59,175 bases of DNA from Rhizobium sp. BK376 (GTDB lineage: Bacteria; Pseudomonadota; Alphaproteobacteria; Rhizobiales; Rhizobiaceae). Positions 1 to 8,344 of the stretch are shown here, one piece after another (position 1 is the stretch's first letter; every line of letters starts with the position of its first letter). Under the pieces are notes generated by a model. It was given only the letters and a program-made list of their open reading frames with translations. It was not told the DNA's origin and did no database searches. A program made the position numbers and the translations under genes. The stretch covers positions 1-59,175 of the forward strand of contig NZ_SLZG01000027.1 of NCBI RefSeq assembly GCF_004341625.1, in the 5' to 3' direction.

Positions 1-296
1 AGTCTGCCCGCTGTGGCACGCTGACATCCCCTCCGACCCGACGTCGGAAAGCACGGCAATCAGCCGTCAGCTACACCACTCCAATGGACACGATCGGCAA
101 GACGAAACGAAATCAAACCATTCCATCGTACGCCAAAGGCCTCAAGCCCGTCTCTAAACAGCGCACCAGTCGCATTGAAACCCGCATCGATCATTGCCGA
201 CTTGAGCAAGCTGCTTCCGAGACGGTAGAACCGGTGAGTTCAATTTTGCAGGATGTGTTGGCGTTGTCGAAATTGATCCCAATTCGCCATGTGCCC
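1..296. other. left-edge region without a supported gene
   Basis: This stretch lies downstream of the minus-strand LysR gene. A 74-codon open frame (84-308, plus) is present but has no recognisable motif, no convincing ribosome-binding site, and runs into the end of the LysR gene. No RNA gene, repeat or terminator was recognised. Confidence 0.4.
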
Positions 297-1184
297 TCAG
301 GAAACTAAGGCCGCAAGCAAAGCGCGAATGATCGGGCGATCTGCCTCACTTTGGCGGAAAGCGAGAAAGTGCTGTGAATGAAACCCGAAACGTCCGGGTT
401 TGATGGCACGCATCTGCCCGGCATTAGACCAGATCTCGGCCATATGCTTTGGCAGGAAGCCGATATAGTGTCCTGAGAGGATAAGCATGGCCTGAGCTTC
501 CATCTGATGGACGGAAGCGGATACTTTCGAATGACCGATCCGGTAAAGGTCGTCTAGTTGTCGATAGGCGCGAACCGATAGGTTCGCCCGCTCGATGTCG
601 CTTTGGTCGATAAGGCGGTCCGGCCGGTCGAACAACGGATGTCCCTTTCCGCAGTAAAGTTCGTTCAATTCCCGATACAGCGAGCGGTAGACGATCCCGG
701 GCGCTTGTTGCGAAAAAGGTCCGATCACAGCATCGCGACGGCCTTCCGCGACGGCTTTTTCCAGTTCCAATGGCGTCGCCTGCGTGAGATCGATGACGAC
801 ATCGATATCCGGCTGCATCAATCGGTTAAGGGTGTGTTGGAGTCCCAGCTCCCGGCTGGTGATGACGCCATCTACGATACCCAGCCGCAGACGTCCCGTA
901 AGCCTTCCATTTGCCGCTGCGACCCTGTGGCCGAAATTCTCGACGTCGATGAAAAGCCGTGTTGCTGCCTCGTAAGTCGCCTGTCCGAGGTCCGTCAAAC
1001 GGAAGGCCTTCCGCCCGCGAATACAAAGCTGGCCGCCGAGGCGCTTTTCCAGATCCGCCAGATGCGTGCTGAGAGTGGACTGGGAAAGGTTTAGCGCGAT
1101 CTGCGCGCCCGCGAATCCTCCCGCATCGACCAATGTCATGAAAACACGCAGCAAACGTAAGTCTATATTATCCAATCTACGCAT
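297..1184 (-). CDS. LysR family transcriptional regulator
   Basis: The 295-residue length is normal for LysR regulators. Residues 8-65 form the winged helix-turn-helix (LRVFMTLVDAGGF, then NLSQSTLSTHLADLEKRLGG), and residues 92-290 form the effector-binding domain (RLTGRLRLGIVDG opens it). The gene is divergent from the SDR/creatininase/ureohydrolase operon starting at 1299, the classic arrangement for a LysR activator controlling its neighbour, so it most likely senses the compound handled by 1299-7888. A LysR-type inverted repeat lies between the two starts (1207-1222). The inducer cannot be told from sequence. Confidence 0.93.
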   Translation of the reverse strand: MRRLDNIDLRLLRVFMTLVDAGGFAGAQIALNLSQSTLSTHLADLEKRLGGQLCIRGRKAFRLTDLGQATYEAATRLFIDVENFGHRVAAANGRLTGRLRLGIVDGVITSRELGLQHTLNRLMQPDIDVVIDLTQATPLELEKAVAEGRRDAVIGPFSQQAPGIVYRSLYRELNELYCGKGHPLFDRPDRLIDQSDIERANLSVRAYRQLDDLYRIGHSKVSASVHQMEAQAMLILSGHYIGFLPKHMAEIWSNAGQMRAIKPGRFGFHSQHFLAFRQSEADRPIIRALLAALVS

Positions 1185-1206
1185 GGTTTCACATTGATGG
1201 TTTTCA

Positions 1207-1247
1207 ATTCTTCGATTGGAATATTTTGATAGTTTTCAAACGAAAAC
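1207..1247. promoter_or_regulatory. candidate LysR binding region
   Basis: Between the divergent LysR gene and the SDR operon there are two inverted repeats. ATTC-N8-GAAT (1207-1222) fits the T-N11-A LysR box pattern, and GTTTTC-AAAC-GAAAAC (1232-1247) is a perfect 6+6 repeat. The AT-rich context contrasts with the flanking genes. Assignment to this LysR protein is inferred from position. Confidence 0.45.
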
Positions 1248-1298
1248 CTGTCCATGATTTTTTCATTCAGCCGGTTCCCTCTAAAACGGACCCTCACG

Positions 1299-2054
1299 AT
1301 GCTCCTGGACTTTTCGGGAAAAACCATCGCCATCACCGGCGCGAGCCGCGGCATAGGGCTGGCGGTCGCCAAGGCCTTCCATGCGGCCGGCGCGACGCTC
1401 CATCTCCTCGCCGACGATCCGGCGGTCGAATCCGTAGCCGCCAAGCTTAGTGCAAGGGGGCATGTTGCGGATGTCGCCGACGCCGCATCCCTGGCGGCGG
1501 CCTTTGAAAACATCGAAGGCCTGGACGTCCTGATCAACAATGCGGGCGTGGAGCGCATGACGCCTATCCTGGAATGGTCGCCCGCCATCGAAAGTGATTT
1601 CCGCCGCATCCTGGAGGTCAACGTTCTCGGCACCGCGCGGGTAACTGCGTTGGCCCTTCCGCGCATGGCAGGTGGAAGCGCCATCATCAATACCGCCTCC
1701 ATCTGGGGCCGCGTCGCCGAACCGCTGTTTGGCGCCTATGTCGCGTCAAAGCACGCCGTGATCGGCCTGACAAAGACCTTCGCACGGGAACTCGGGCCGA
1801 AAGGCATTCGTGTTAATGCCGTCTGCCCCGGCTGGGTGCGGACCGATGCGGCAATGGCTTCGCTTGCCCGCATGTCGGTGCGCAGCAATACAGACCAGGA
1901 AGAAATGCTTTCGGCCATCGTCGGCGCCCAGGCGCTGCCGGGCCTGATGGCCCCGGCCGACATCATCGGCCCTTATCTGTTTCTGGCGTCCCCTCTCGCT
2001 GCAAACATCACCGGACAGACAATCGGTATCGATCGGGGAGAAGTGCCATGGTAG
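1299..2054 (+). CDS. SDR family NAD(P)-dependent oxidoreductase
   Basis: This 251-residue classical short-chain dehydrogenase is about the usual length. The Rossmann glycine motif TGASRGIG is at residues 13-20, followed by NNAG, the catalytic serine in NTASIWGR and the YVASK catalytic Tyr/Lys pair; PGWVRTD follows the active site. It would oxidise or reduce a hydroxyl/keto group of the pathway intermediate in the cytoplasm. I chose the ATG at 1299, where the conserved N-terminus begins; the upstream in-frame ATG at 1254 adds residues unlike the family. It is the first gene of the operon and overlaps the next SDR by 7 bases, suggesting coupled translation. Substrate unknown. Confidence 0.9.
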   Translation: MLLDFSGKTIAITGASRGIGLAVAKAFHAAGATLHLLADDPAVESVAAKLSARGHVADVADAASLAAAFENIEGLDVLINNAGVERMTPILEWSPAIESDFRRILEVNVLGTARVTALALPRMAGGSAIINTASIWGRVAEPLFGAYVASKHAVIGLTKTFARELGPKGIRVNAVCPGWVRTDAAMASLARMSVRSNTDQEEMLSAIVGAQALPGLMAPADIIGPYLFLASPLAANITGQTIGIDRGEVPW

Positions 2055-2755
2055 AGGTCCTGTCCGGCAAGACGGCCCTTGTGACGGGTGCTGCTCGCGG
2101 TATCGGTCGGGCGACCGCGCTTATGCTGAGCCAGCAAGGAGCTGCGGTGATCGGCCTCGATCTGGTGCCATCGCCAGCGCCTTTTGAGATCCTGCCATGC
2201 GATATCGGTGACGAAGCGTCTGTGATCGAAGCGGTCGAGGCAGCAAGCAGGAAACTCGGCGGCATCGACATTGTCGTCAACAATGCCGGTATAATGATCG
2301 AATCGACGCTTGCCGAGACCGGAACGGAACAGATCGACCTGCAGTTTGCCATCAATGTCCGAGGCACGATCCTGGTGACGCGCGAAGCGCTGAAGGCGGT
2401 GCGGCCCGACGGGCGTATTATCAATGTCGCGTCCGATCTCGCTTTTGTCGGCCGGGAAAACTTCGCCGTCTATGCCGCGACCAAGGGAGCTATCGTCAGC
2501 CTCACCCGGTCCTGGGCACGCGAACTGGCGCCGGATATCCTTGTCAACGCGGTCGCACCCGGACCGATCGACACGGATCTGCTCGGCTTCGAAACCCTGT
2601 CGTCGGAAATGAAGGCTGCTGAGACCGCCCATCCTCTCGGACGCATCGGCAATTCCGATGAAGTGGCCGCCGCAATAGCCTTCCTTGCGGGTCCCGGAGG
2701 CACATTCTTTACCGGACAATGCCTGGGCGCCAATGGTGGCTCGGCGATGTTGTGA
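2048..2755 (+). CDS. SDR family oxidoreductase (second copy)
   Basis: This 235-residue short-chain dehydrogenase has TGAARGIGRA at residues 12-21, NNAGIM, the catalytic serine region NVASDLAF and the YAATK Tyr/Lys motif. It differs clearly from the preceding SDR, so the pair is not a recent tandem duplication. Two SDRs side by side often carry out successive oxidation steps or act on two stereoisomers. The gene overlaps the previous one by 7 bases, and the creatininase-family gene starts 7 bases after its stop, so all are one transcript. Substrate cannot be assigned. Confidence 0.9.
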   Translation: MVEVLSGKTALVTGAARGIGRATALMLSQQGAAVIGLDLVPSPAPFEILPCDIGDEASVIEAVEAASRKLGGIDIVVNNAGIMIESTLAETGTEQIDLQFAINVRGTILVTREALKAVRPDGRIINVASDLAFVGRENFAVYAATKGAIVSLTRSWARELAPDILVNAVAPGPIDTDLLGFETLSSEMKAAETAHPLGRIGNSDEVAAAIAFLAGPGGTFFTGQCLGANGGSAML

Positions 2756-2762
2756 GGTGATC

Positions 2763-3539
2763 ATGAACGAAGGCGTTTTTCTCTCCGAATTGTCCTGGCC
2801 CGAATTCGCCAGACGCATTGAGGCCGGTCAACCGGTCCTGTTGCCTTTAGGGGCAACCGAGCAGCACGGCCGGCATATGGCAATGAACGTCGATGTCGTC
2901 CTACCGACTGCGATCTGCGAACGGGTGGCAAGGCGCATCGGTGCTATCGTTGCTCCGACTATTCCTTTCGGCAACCGGTCTCAGCCGCGCAGCGGCGGTG
3001 GCCGCTCCTTTCCCGGGACCCTCAACCTGACAGCCGCCACCCATGCGGCCGTCGTCCGGGATATCGTCTGCGAACTCCATCGGCATGGTGCAAGGCGCAT
3101 CGTTCTGGTCAACGGCCATTACGAGAATATCTGGAGCAGCGTCGAGGGCATAGAACTCGCGCTCGACACGCTCGGGCGCGATCCGAACGATACTCTCGCC
3201 ATCCTGCGTATCGACCATTGGGACATGGTGCGCCCGGAAACGATCGCGCGCGTCTTTCCCGATGGCTATCCCGGGATCGAGCTTGAGCATGCCAGCGTGA
3301 TCGAAACATCGATGATGATGGCCCTGCGCCCTGATCTCGTCGATCTTTCGGCCGCCGCCAATGACGGACCTGCGCTTTTCAAGCCCTACGATCGTTATCC
3401 CGCGCCGCCGCAGGGACTCCCGCTCTCCGGTGTGCTCTCGCTCACCGAAGGTTCGACGGCAGAGAAGGGGCAATGGCTTCTCGATGACGTCGTCCTCGGC
3501 ATCGAACAAGCGATACGAGAAGAATTTGGACTGGAGTAG
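2763..3539 (+). CDS. creatininase family amidohydrolase, close to creatinine amidohydrolase
   Basis: This 258-residue protein matches the Pseudomonas putida creatininase pattern almost position for position. The metal ligands Glu34, His36, Asp45, His120 and Glu122 of that enzyme correspond to Glu33, His35, Asp44, His119 and Glu121 here (ATEQHGRH, MNVD, NGHYEN), and Glu175-His176 fall in LEHAS. Creatininase interconverts creatinine and creatine in the cytoplasm. Trp154 is kept (Trp153, DHWDM), but the Trp174 lid residue is replaced by Ile172, so the substrate may be a related cyclic amide. The start at 2763 (ATGAACGAAGGC) is where family similarity begins; an upstream in-frame start at 2685 lies inside the SDR. 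A ureohydrolase follows 6 bases later. Confidence 0.9.
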   Translation: MNEGVFLSELSWPEFARRIEAGQPVLLPLGATEQHGRHMAMNVDVVLPTAICERVARRIGAIVAPTIPFGNRSQPRSGGGRSFPGTLNLTAATHAAVVRDIVCELHRHGARRIVLVNGHYENIWSSVEGIELALDTLGRDPNDTLAILRIDHWDMVRPETIARVFPDGYPGIELEHASVIETSMMMALRPDLVDLSAAANDGPALFKPYDRYPAPPQGLPLSGVLSLTEGSTAEKGQWLLDDVVLGIEQAIREEFGLE

Positions 3540-3545
3540 AAGATA

Positions 3546-4499
3546 ATGGATATACCACTTCAACAGGTCGATGCCGCCGTCGTGCCGCGTTTTGCCGGCA
3601 TAGCGAGTTTTATGCGCCTGCCGGTTCTCGGCTCCGCCGAGGGGCTCGATATCGCCATGTTCGGCGTTCCTTGGGATGGCGGCACGACCAACCGTGCCGG
3701 TGCGCGTCACGGACCACGTGAAGTACGTAACCAATCGAGCCTGATGCGCAGCACGCATCACGTTTCCGGCGTCGAGCCCTTCGCGATGGTTCGCGTGGCC
3801 GACATCGGCGATCTCTCGGTCAATCCCATCGACCTTGCGGATGGATTGAAGCGTATCGAAAACGGCGTCGCGGCAGTGGTTGCGGCGGGCGCCTTGCCGC
3901 TTGGCATTGGCGGCGACCATCTGACCACCTTGCCCGCCCTACGCGCCGTCGCCCGCAATCGTCCTGTCGGGCTTATTCATTTCGATGCCCATTCCGATAC
4001 CAACGACACCTATTTCGGCGACAATCCCTATACGCACGGAACGCCTTTCCGCCGCGCCATAGAGGAGGGCCTTCTGGATCCAAAGCGGGTGGTCCAGATC
4101 GGTATACGCGGCTCGATCTATGAGCCGGGTGAACACAGCTGGGCAAAGGAACAGGGCATCCGTATCATTTACATCGAGGAATTCGCCGCTCGCGGGGCCG
4201 AGGCCGTCATGGCTGAAGCGCGCAGCATCGTCGGTAATGGCCCCACCTATGTCTCCTTCGATATCGACAGTATCGACCCGTCCATGGCGCCGGGAACGGG
4301 CACGCCCGAGATCGGCGGCTTTACCACGCGCGAAGCGCAGCAAATGGTCCGGCTGATCGATGGTGTGGATATCGTTGGCGCAGATGTCGTGGAAGTGGCT
4401 CCGCCCTTCGACGTGGCAGGGCTGACCGCACTGACCGGCGCGACCATCGCCTTCGAACTGCTCTGCGTCATGGCGAAATCCGTGCGCATGCGGAGGTAA
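3546..4499 (+). CDS. agmatinase/arginase family ureohydrolase
   Basis: A 317-residue enzyme of the manganese ureohydrolase family, which cleaves guanidino compounds to urea plus an amine. The full metal set is present: His125 in GGDHLTT, Asp147/His149/Asp151 in HFDAHSD, and Asp239/Asp241 in SFDIDSID. The THGTPFRRAIEEG segment is typical of the agmatinase/guanidinobutyrase/guanidinopropionase branch. Its position directly after a creatininase-like gene suggests it acts on a guanidino acid such as creatine or a relative rather than agmatine; this is inference. It is the fourth gene of the operon. Specificity within the family cannot be read from sequence. Confidence 0.92.
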   Translation: MDIPLQQVDAAVVPRFAGIASFMRLPVLGSAEGLDIAMFGVPWDGGTTNRAGARHGPREVRNQSSLMRSTHHVSGVEPFAMVRVADIGDLSVNPIDLADGLKRIENGVAAVVAAGALPLGIGGDHLTTLPALRAVARNRPVGLIHFDAHSDTNDTYFGDNPYTHGTPFRRAIEEGLLDPKRVVQIGIRGSIYEPGEHSWAKEQGIRIIYIEEFAARGAEAVMAEARSIVGNGPTYVSFDIDSIDPSMAPGTGTPEIGGFTTREAQQMVRLIDGVDIVGADVVEVAPPFDVAGLTALTGATIAFELLCVMAKSVRMRR

Positions 4500-4537
4500 A
4501 AATCCTCGGCCGCCCCGTAAGGCGATGAGGCCATGCG

Positions 4538-4594
4538 GTCGGGCTTGCCCGACAGAGGAGACTGCCATCGATGTTTTCCGGCCTCGGGCCGGAA
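4538..4594 (+). promoter_or_regulatory. two intercistronic hairpins before the binding-protein gene
   Basis: Two perfect inverted repeats lie between the ureohydrolase and the binding-protein gene: GTCGGGC-tt-GCCCGAC (4538-4553) and TTCCGGCC-tcg-GGCCGGAA (4576-4594). Neither is followed by a T tract, so they are more likely RNA-stabilising or processing structures than terminators. Confidence 0.45.
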
Positions 4595-4634
4595 CCGCGA
4601 TCCAAGCAAACCATATAAAAGAGGGGCTATCGTA

Positions 4635-5474
4635 ATGAAATCGAGCGCAAACATCTTGAATATCCGTCGCATGCCGGCCGTCATTATCGGTGCGGCCCTG
4701 TTGGCTGCATTCGCCAGCAGCGGCGCACGGGCAGCGGGACTGGCCGACAAGGTTAAGGCCAAGGGGACGCTGACCTACTGCAGCGACCTTTCGGTGCCGC
4801 CGTTCCTGTCTCTGGATTCGGCGACGATGAAGCCAGTCGGGTTCGATATCGATGTCGGCAATGCGATCGCAAAGGCGATGGGCGTTACGGCGTCCTATAA
4901 GAACATCAGCTTCGACGGCCTCATTCCGGCCCTGCAGGCCGGCCAATGCGATGCCATTATTTCCGCGCTTTTCGACAAGCCGGAAAGACGCAAGGTCGTG
5001 GATTTCGTCGATTATGCCAATGTCGGCAACGCCATCATCGTCAAGGCGGATAGCGCGCTTGCGGTCAGCTCCCTTGGTGATCTCTCCGGCAAGAAGGTGG
5101 CGGTCGAGCGCGGCTCCGTCAATGCCCAGGAAGTGACCGCCGCCAGCGACGAACTGGTGAAACAGGGAAAACCGGCGATCTCCATCGTCGCCCTGCCGAA
5201 AGCGACGGATGCCATCGTCCAGCTTCTGTCCGGTCTTGCCGACGCTTTCTACGGCGGAACGGCAACCGAGGCGGCGTACAACCGGCAGAACCCCGGCAAG
5301 CTCAAGCTTGCAGGCCCCCAGATGAGCACGTATTTCACCGGTATTGCAACGTTGAAATCTCACGCCGACCTGCATGAGGCGCTGGCAAAGGCGTTTGAAA
5401 CGACGCTGACTGACGGGTCCTACGATGCGACGGTCAAGACGTGGAGTTTCGAGTCCATGGCTGTTGGAAAATAA
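4635..5474 (+). CDS. polar amino-acid type ABC transporter substrate-binding protein
   Basis: This 279-residue periplasmic solute-binding protein belongs to the family-3 (polar amino acid) type. Residues 1-35 form a signal peptide ending near ARAAG, and the mature part begins LADKVKAKGTLTYCSDLSVPPF, the usual first strand of this family. PVGFDIDVGNAIAKAMG and GQCDAIISALFDKPERRK are typical domain motifs. I chose the ATG at 4635 because it begins the signal peptide; an upstream in-frame start lies in the hairpin region. The matching permease follows 80 bases later but no ATPase gene does. The ligand is probably the substrate of the upstream hydrolases. Confidence 0.9.
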   Translation: MKSSANILNIRRMPAVIIGAALLAAFASSGARAAGLADKVKAKGTLTYCSDLSVPPFLSLDSATMKPVGFDIDVGNAIAKAMGVTASYKNISFDGLIPALQAGQCDAIISALFDKPERRKVVDFVDYANVGNAIIVKADSALAVSSLGDLSGKKVAVERGSVNAQEVTAASDELVKQGKPAISIVALPKATDAIVQLLSGLADAFYGGTATEAAYNRQNPGKLKLAGPQMSTYFTGIATLKSHADLHEALAKAFETTLTDGSYDATVKTWSFESMAVGK

Positions 5475-5491
5475 GGACCTGAGCGACGCGA

Positions 5492-5526
5492 GCGGCATGT
5501 TGTCCGGCTGTCCGGGAACATGCCGC
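5492..5526 (+). promoter_or_regulatory. intercistronic hairpin after the binding-protein gene
   Basis: A perfect 10-bp stem, GCGGCATGTT (5492-5501) with AACATGCCGC (5517-5526), encloses a 15-base loop just after the binding-protein stop. There is no T run. Such hairpins often stabilise the upstream mRNA so that the binding protein is made in excess over the permease. Confidence 0.55.
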
Positions 5527-5554
5527 CAGGGCTCGCAGCAAAGGACGCGCAAAC

Positions 5555-6292
5555 GTGGATTTCCACTATTTCCTCGAATTCCTGTTCAATCCGCCTGCGA
5601 TAGTCTGGGAAGGCATGTTGATCACGATCTATATTTCGATCATCGCCCAGGCGGCCGGCGTGGTGATCGGGTTGATTGTCGCGCTTGCGCGAGGGGCGCG
5701 GTCCCGGGTGCTACGCTTCCTATCGGGCTTCTATGTCTGGTTTTGGCGCGGCACGCCGCTTCTGGTGCAATTGCTTCTCGTCTACACCGGCGTTGCTGCC
5801 GCGGGGTTCTATTCCTATCCGGAAATCGTCCTCGGCCCGATATCAATATCTGGCCCCATGCAGGCGGCCTTGGTTGCACTTGCGTGCAACGAAGGCGCCT
5901 ATATGAGCGAGATCTTCCGAAGCGCGATCGGCACGGTGGGATCTGGCCAGATGGATGCCGCCCGCGCTCTCGGATTCCGTCCCTTCCTTGCGTTTCGCCT
6001 GATCGTCCTGCCGCAGGCGATGCGTGTCGTCATTCCGCCTCTCGGCAACGAGTTCACGCTAATGATCAAGGGCACGTCGCTGCTGAGCATCATTGGCGTG
6101 CGGGAATTCTTCGGCACGCTGCAGGACATCAACTCCGCCACGTTCAAGACGTTCGAACTCTTCCTCTTTGCCGCAATCTGGTACCTCATCCTCACCAGCA
6201 TCCTTGGACTGTTCCAGAACTGGCTGGAACAGCGCATGTCGCGCCATGAATTGGTCTCTCATACAAGCAACATGGCTGCGAGAACGCGATGA
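5555..6292 (+). CDS. amino acid ABC transporter permease (HisM/GlnP type)
   Basis: This 245-residue inner-membrane permease has about five hydrophobic segments. The N-terminal WEGMLITIYISIIAQ and FWRGTPLLVQLLLVY segments and the loop ARALGFRPFLAFRLIVLPQA are the hallmark of polar amino acid permeases (EAA loop that contacts the ATPase). Translation appears to start with GTG at 5555. It partners the binding protein upstream. The family often has two different permeases plus an ATPase; here only one permease is present and no ATPase is in the operon, so it may homodimerise and borrow an ATPase. Confidence 0.9.
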   Translation: MDFHYFLEFLFNPPAIVWEGMLITIYISIIAQAAGVVIGLIVALARGARSRVLRFLSGFYVWFWRGTPLLVQLLLVYTGVAAAGFYSYPEIVLGPISISGPMQAALVALACNEGAYMSEIFRSAIGTVGSGQMDAARALGFRPFLAFRLIVLPQAMRVVIPPLGNEFTLMIKGTSLLSIIGVREFFGTLQDINSATFKTFELFLFAAIWYLILTSILGLFQNWLEQRMSRHELVSHTSNMAARTR

Positions 6293-6316
6293 GCCGCAAT
6301 ATCAGGAACAAATAAC

Positions 6317-7888
6317 ATGCGTGACTTTCATCTGCCGGGCCGTTCGCCGTCGCTCGGAACCGGATACGCCATAGCGACCTCGCATCAGGAAGCAAGCCTT
6401 GTCGGCGCAGAAATCCTGCGCAACGGCGGCAACGCTGTCGATGCCGCGATCGCGGCTTGCGCCCTTCTCGGGGTCATTGAGCCGCAAAGCACGGGCATCG
6501 GCGGCGATTGTTTTGCCTTCGTCTGGAATGCGAGTGACCGCAAGCTTCACGCGATTAACGGTTCCGGTCATGCTCCAGCGGGTATTTCGGCCGATTGGCT
6601 CCGGGCGAAGGGCTTATCGATGATCGACGAGGACAGCGTTCACAGCGTCACCATCCCTGGTGCTCTCAGAACTTGGGAACTACTTCTGTCGACATTCGGT
6701 ACGAAGTCGCTCGGAGAGCTTCTTCAGCCAGCGATCGAGCGCGCGTCTTACGGATTTCCGGTCGCAGAACGCGTGGCTGCCGACTGGCAGGAAGCGGCTA
6801 CCCGGCTCTTGTCGTCCGCCGGCCTGTTTCTTCAAGCCGGAAAAGCTCCTCGGACGGGCCAACTATTCTCCACGCCGCAACTGGCACGGACACTTCGCAT
6901 CGTCGCCAGAGAAGGGACCGAGAGCTTTTATGAAGGTGATCTGGCAAAGTCGATGGTCGCGTCGTTGAATGCGGCAGGCGGGTGCCATCGCCTCGAGGAC
7001 TTCGCCGACTGGCGCCCGGCCTGGGTCGAGCCGCTGACGGTGCGCTATCGCGACGTGGACGTGCATCAGATCCCTCCGAACGGACAGGGTCTTGTCGCAT
7101 CGCTGATGTTGAAAATCCTCGAAGGCTTCGAGCACGGGTGTCTTGATCCAGTCGGCCCGGAACGGTTTCACCTGCAGATCGAGGCATACCGTCTGGCCGC
7201 CGAAGTTCGGGACCGGTATATCGCCGACCCGGATCACGCGCTCGTGCCGGTCGATATGATCCTTTCCGACGGCTACGTCGAGGAATTGCGTGACCGTATC
7301 CAGCTGGGTTCGGCCATGCAGGCCGTAGCGCCGCTACCGCAGGGGCCGACCGACACCGTCTATCTGACGACTGCCGACCGGCACGGCAACTTCTGCTCCC
7401 TGATCAACTCCATCAGCGGATCGTTCGGCGCGGCGATCTGCTGCCCGCAGACCGGTGTCCTGTTTCAGAACCGTGGCGCCAATTTTACGCTGGAAGACGG
7501 CCATCCCAACCAGGTGGCGCCTCGCAAGCGGTCCCTCAACACTATCATTCCAGGATTCGCGACAAAGAATGGAGGGCCCTACCTCTCTTTCGGGGTGATG
7601 CATGGTTTCTACCAGCCCGTCGGGCAAGTCCAGGTGCTGCAGAACGTGGTCGATTTCGGCATGGACGTCCAGGCGTCGATTGACATGGGGCGCGGGCTTT
7701 TCACTGGCGAAGCATTCGAGGCGGAACGATCCGTTCCAGCGGATACCTTGAAGGATCTCACCCAGCGCGGGCATAGGACCAAGCCGGTCGATATGCCTTG
7801 GGGTGGCGGACAGGCGATCGCCCCGATCAATGGCGTGCTGCACGCTGGTTCCGATGCTCGGAAGGACGGATCGGCGATCGCGATATAG
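6317..7888 (+). CDS. gamma-glutamyltransferase family hydrolase
   Basis: This 523-residue Ntn-hydrolase resembles gamma-glutamyltranspeptidase. NGGNAVDAAIAACALLGVIE and STGIGGDCF are the large-subunit hallmarks; the autocatalytic cleavage site precedes Thr347 (DTVYLTTADRHGN), which would be the nucleophile of the small subunit, and QNRGANF and KRSLNTIIP follow. There is no obvious signal peptide, whereas classical GGT is periplasmic, so this member may act in the cytoplasm. As the last gene of the operon it could release a gamma-glutamyl or other acyl group from the imported compound. The start is 24 bases after the permease stop. Confidence 0.9.
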   Translation: MRDFHLPGRSPSLGTGYAIATSHQEASLVGAEILRNGGNAVDAAIAACALLGVIEPQSTGIGGDCFAFVWNASDRKLHAINGSGHAPAGISADWLRAKGLSMIDEDSVHSVTIPGALRTWELLLSTFGTKSLGELLQPAIERASYGFPVAERVAADWQEAATRLLSSAGLFLQAGKAPRTGQLFSTPQLARTLRIVAREGTESFYEGDLAKSMVASLNAAGGCHRLEDFADWRPAWVEPLTVRYRDVDVHQIPPNGQGLVASLMLKILEGFEHGCLDPVGPERFHLQIEAYRLAAEVRDRYIADPDHALVPVDMILSDGYVEELRDRIQLGSAMQAVAPLPQGPTDTVYLTTADRHGNFCSLINSISGSFGAAICCPQTGVLFQNRGANFTLEDGHPNQVAPRKRSLNTIIPGFATKNGGPYLSFGVMHGFYQPVGQVQVLQNVVDFGMDVQASIDMGRGLFTGEAFEAERSVPADTLKDLTQRGHRTKPVDMPWGGGQAIAPINGVLHAGSDARKDGSAIAI

Positions 7889-8003
7889 CGGTAGGCTTGC
7901 GAAATCCGAAGATAACTGCAAGTCGCATCCTCGATGATGCGTATAGAGCAACTCTCGGAGCTCCAGGCCGATTCAAAAGGCGCTCATCAAAAGCTCCAAT
8001 GGA

Positions 8004-8069
8004 CGGCTACGAGACGAGTTCTTGAATGAAACGCTCCTTGGCTGCGACCCATTGCTTGATCGGCCTTTT
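8004..8069 (+). pseudogene. IS3-family OrfB transposase fragment
   Basis: From 8010 the plus strand reads RDEFLNETLL, a hallmark of the C-terminal part of IS3-family OrfB integrases, and then hits a stop within about 20 codons. Nothing else of the element is recognisable. It is a short relic marking past insertion. Confidence 0.55.
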
Positions 8070-8097
8070 TAAACCGGCAAGGCGATACAACAGTTGC

Positions 8098-8344
8098 TGA
8101 CCGTAGATTTGAACGGCAAGCCCATCATCCTTGCCGGCGCCGGTGCCAATATCGGCAAGGAGACCACCTCGTGATCCGACCGCCTTGCCGGACTTCTCGA
8201 TCAGATTGAAACCCCTGTTGAGCGTTCTATAGCCGATGGCGCCTATGGTGTGCAGACGCGCGATCTGCTGGCGGCACGCTTGTGCAACAATGCGGATGTG
8301 GTTATTCCGCCGACGAAGAACGCCGTTGCCGTTGCAAGCCCCTG
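8098..8344 (+). pseudogene. IS5-family transposase fragment
   Basis: One reading frame gives DRLAGLLDQIETPVERSI, then ADGAYGVQTRDLL and ADVVIPPTKNAV, which is the DDE-core pattern (ADGAYD, VIPPRKNA) of IS5-group transposases. An in-frame TGA near 8171-8173 interrupts it and both ends are missing. It is a nonfunctional remnant adjacent to the IS3 fragment. Confidence 0.65.

Noticed and set aside
84..308. 74-codon plus-strand frame at the left edge
   Set aside because: No family pattern, no good ribosome-binding site, and it runs into the LysR gene end.
3939..5552. 537-codon open frame on the minus strand
   Set aside because: It is antisense to the ureohydrolase and binding-protein genes, whose motifs are intact; the composition is Arg/His-rich as expected of a GC-driven shadow.
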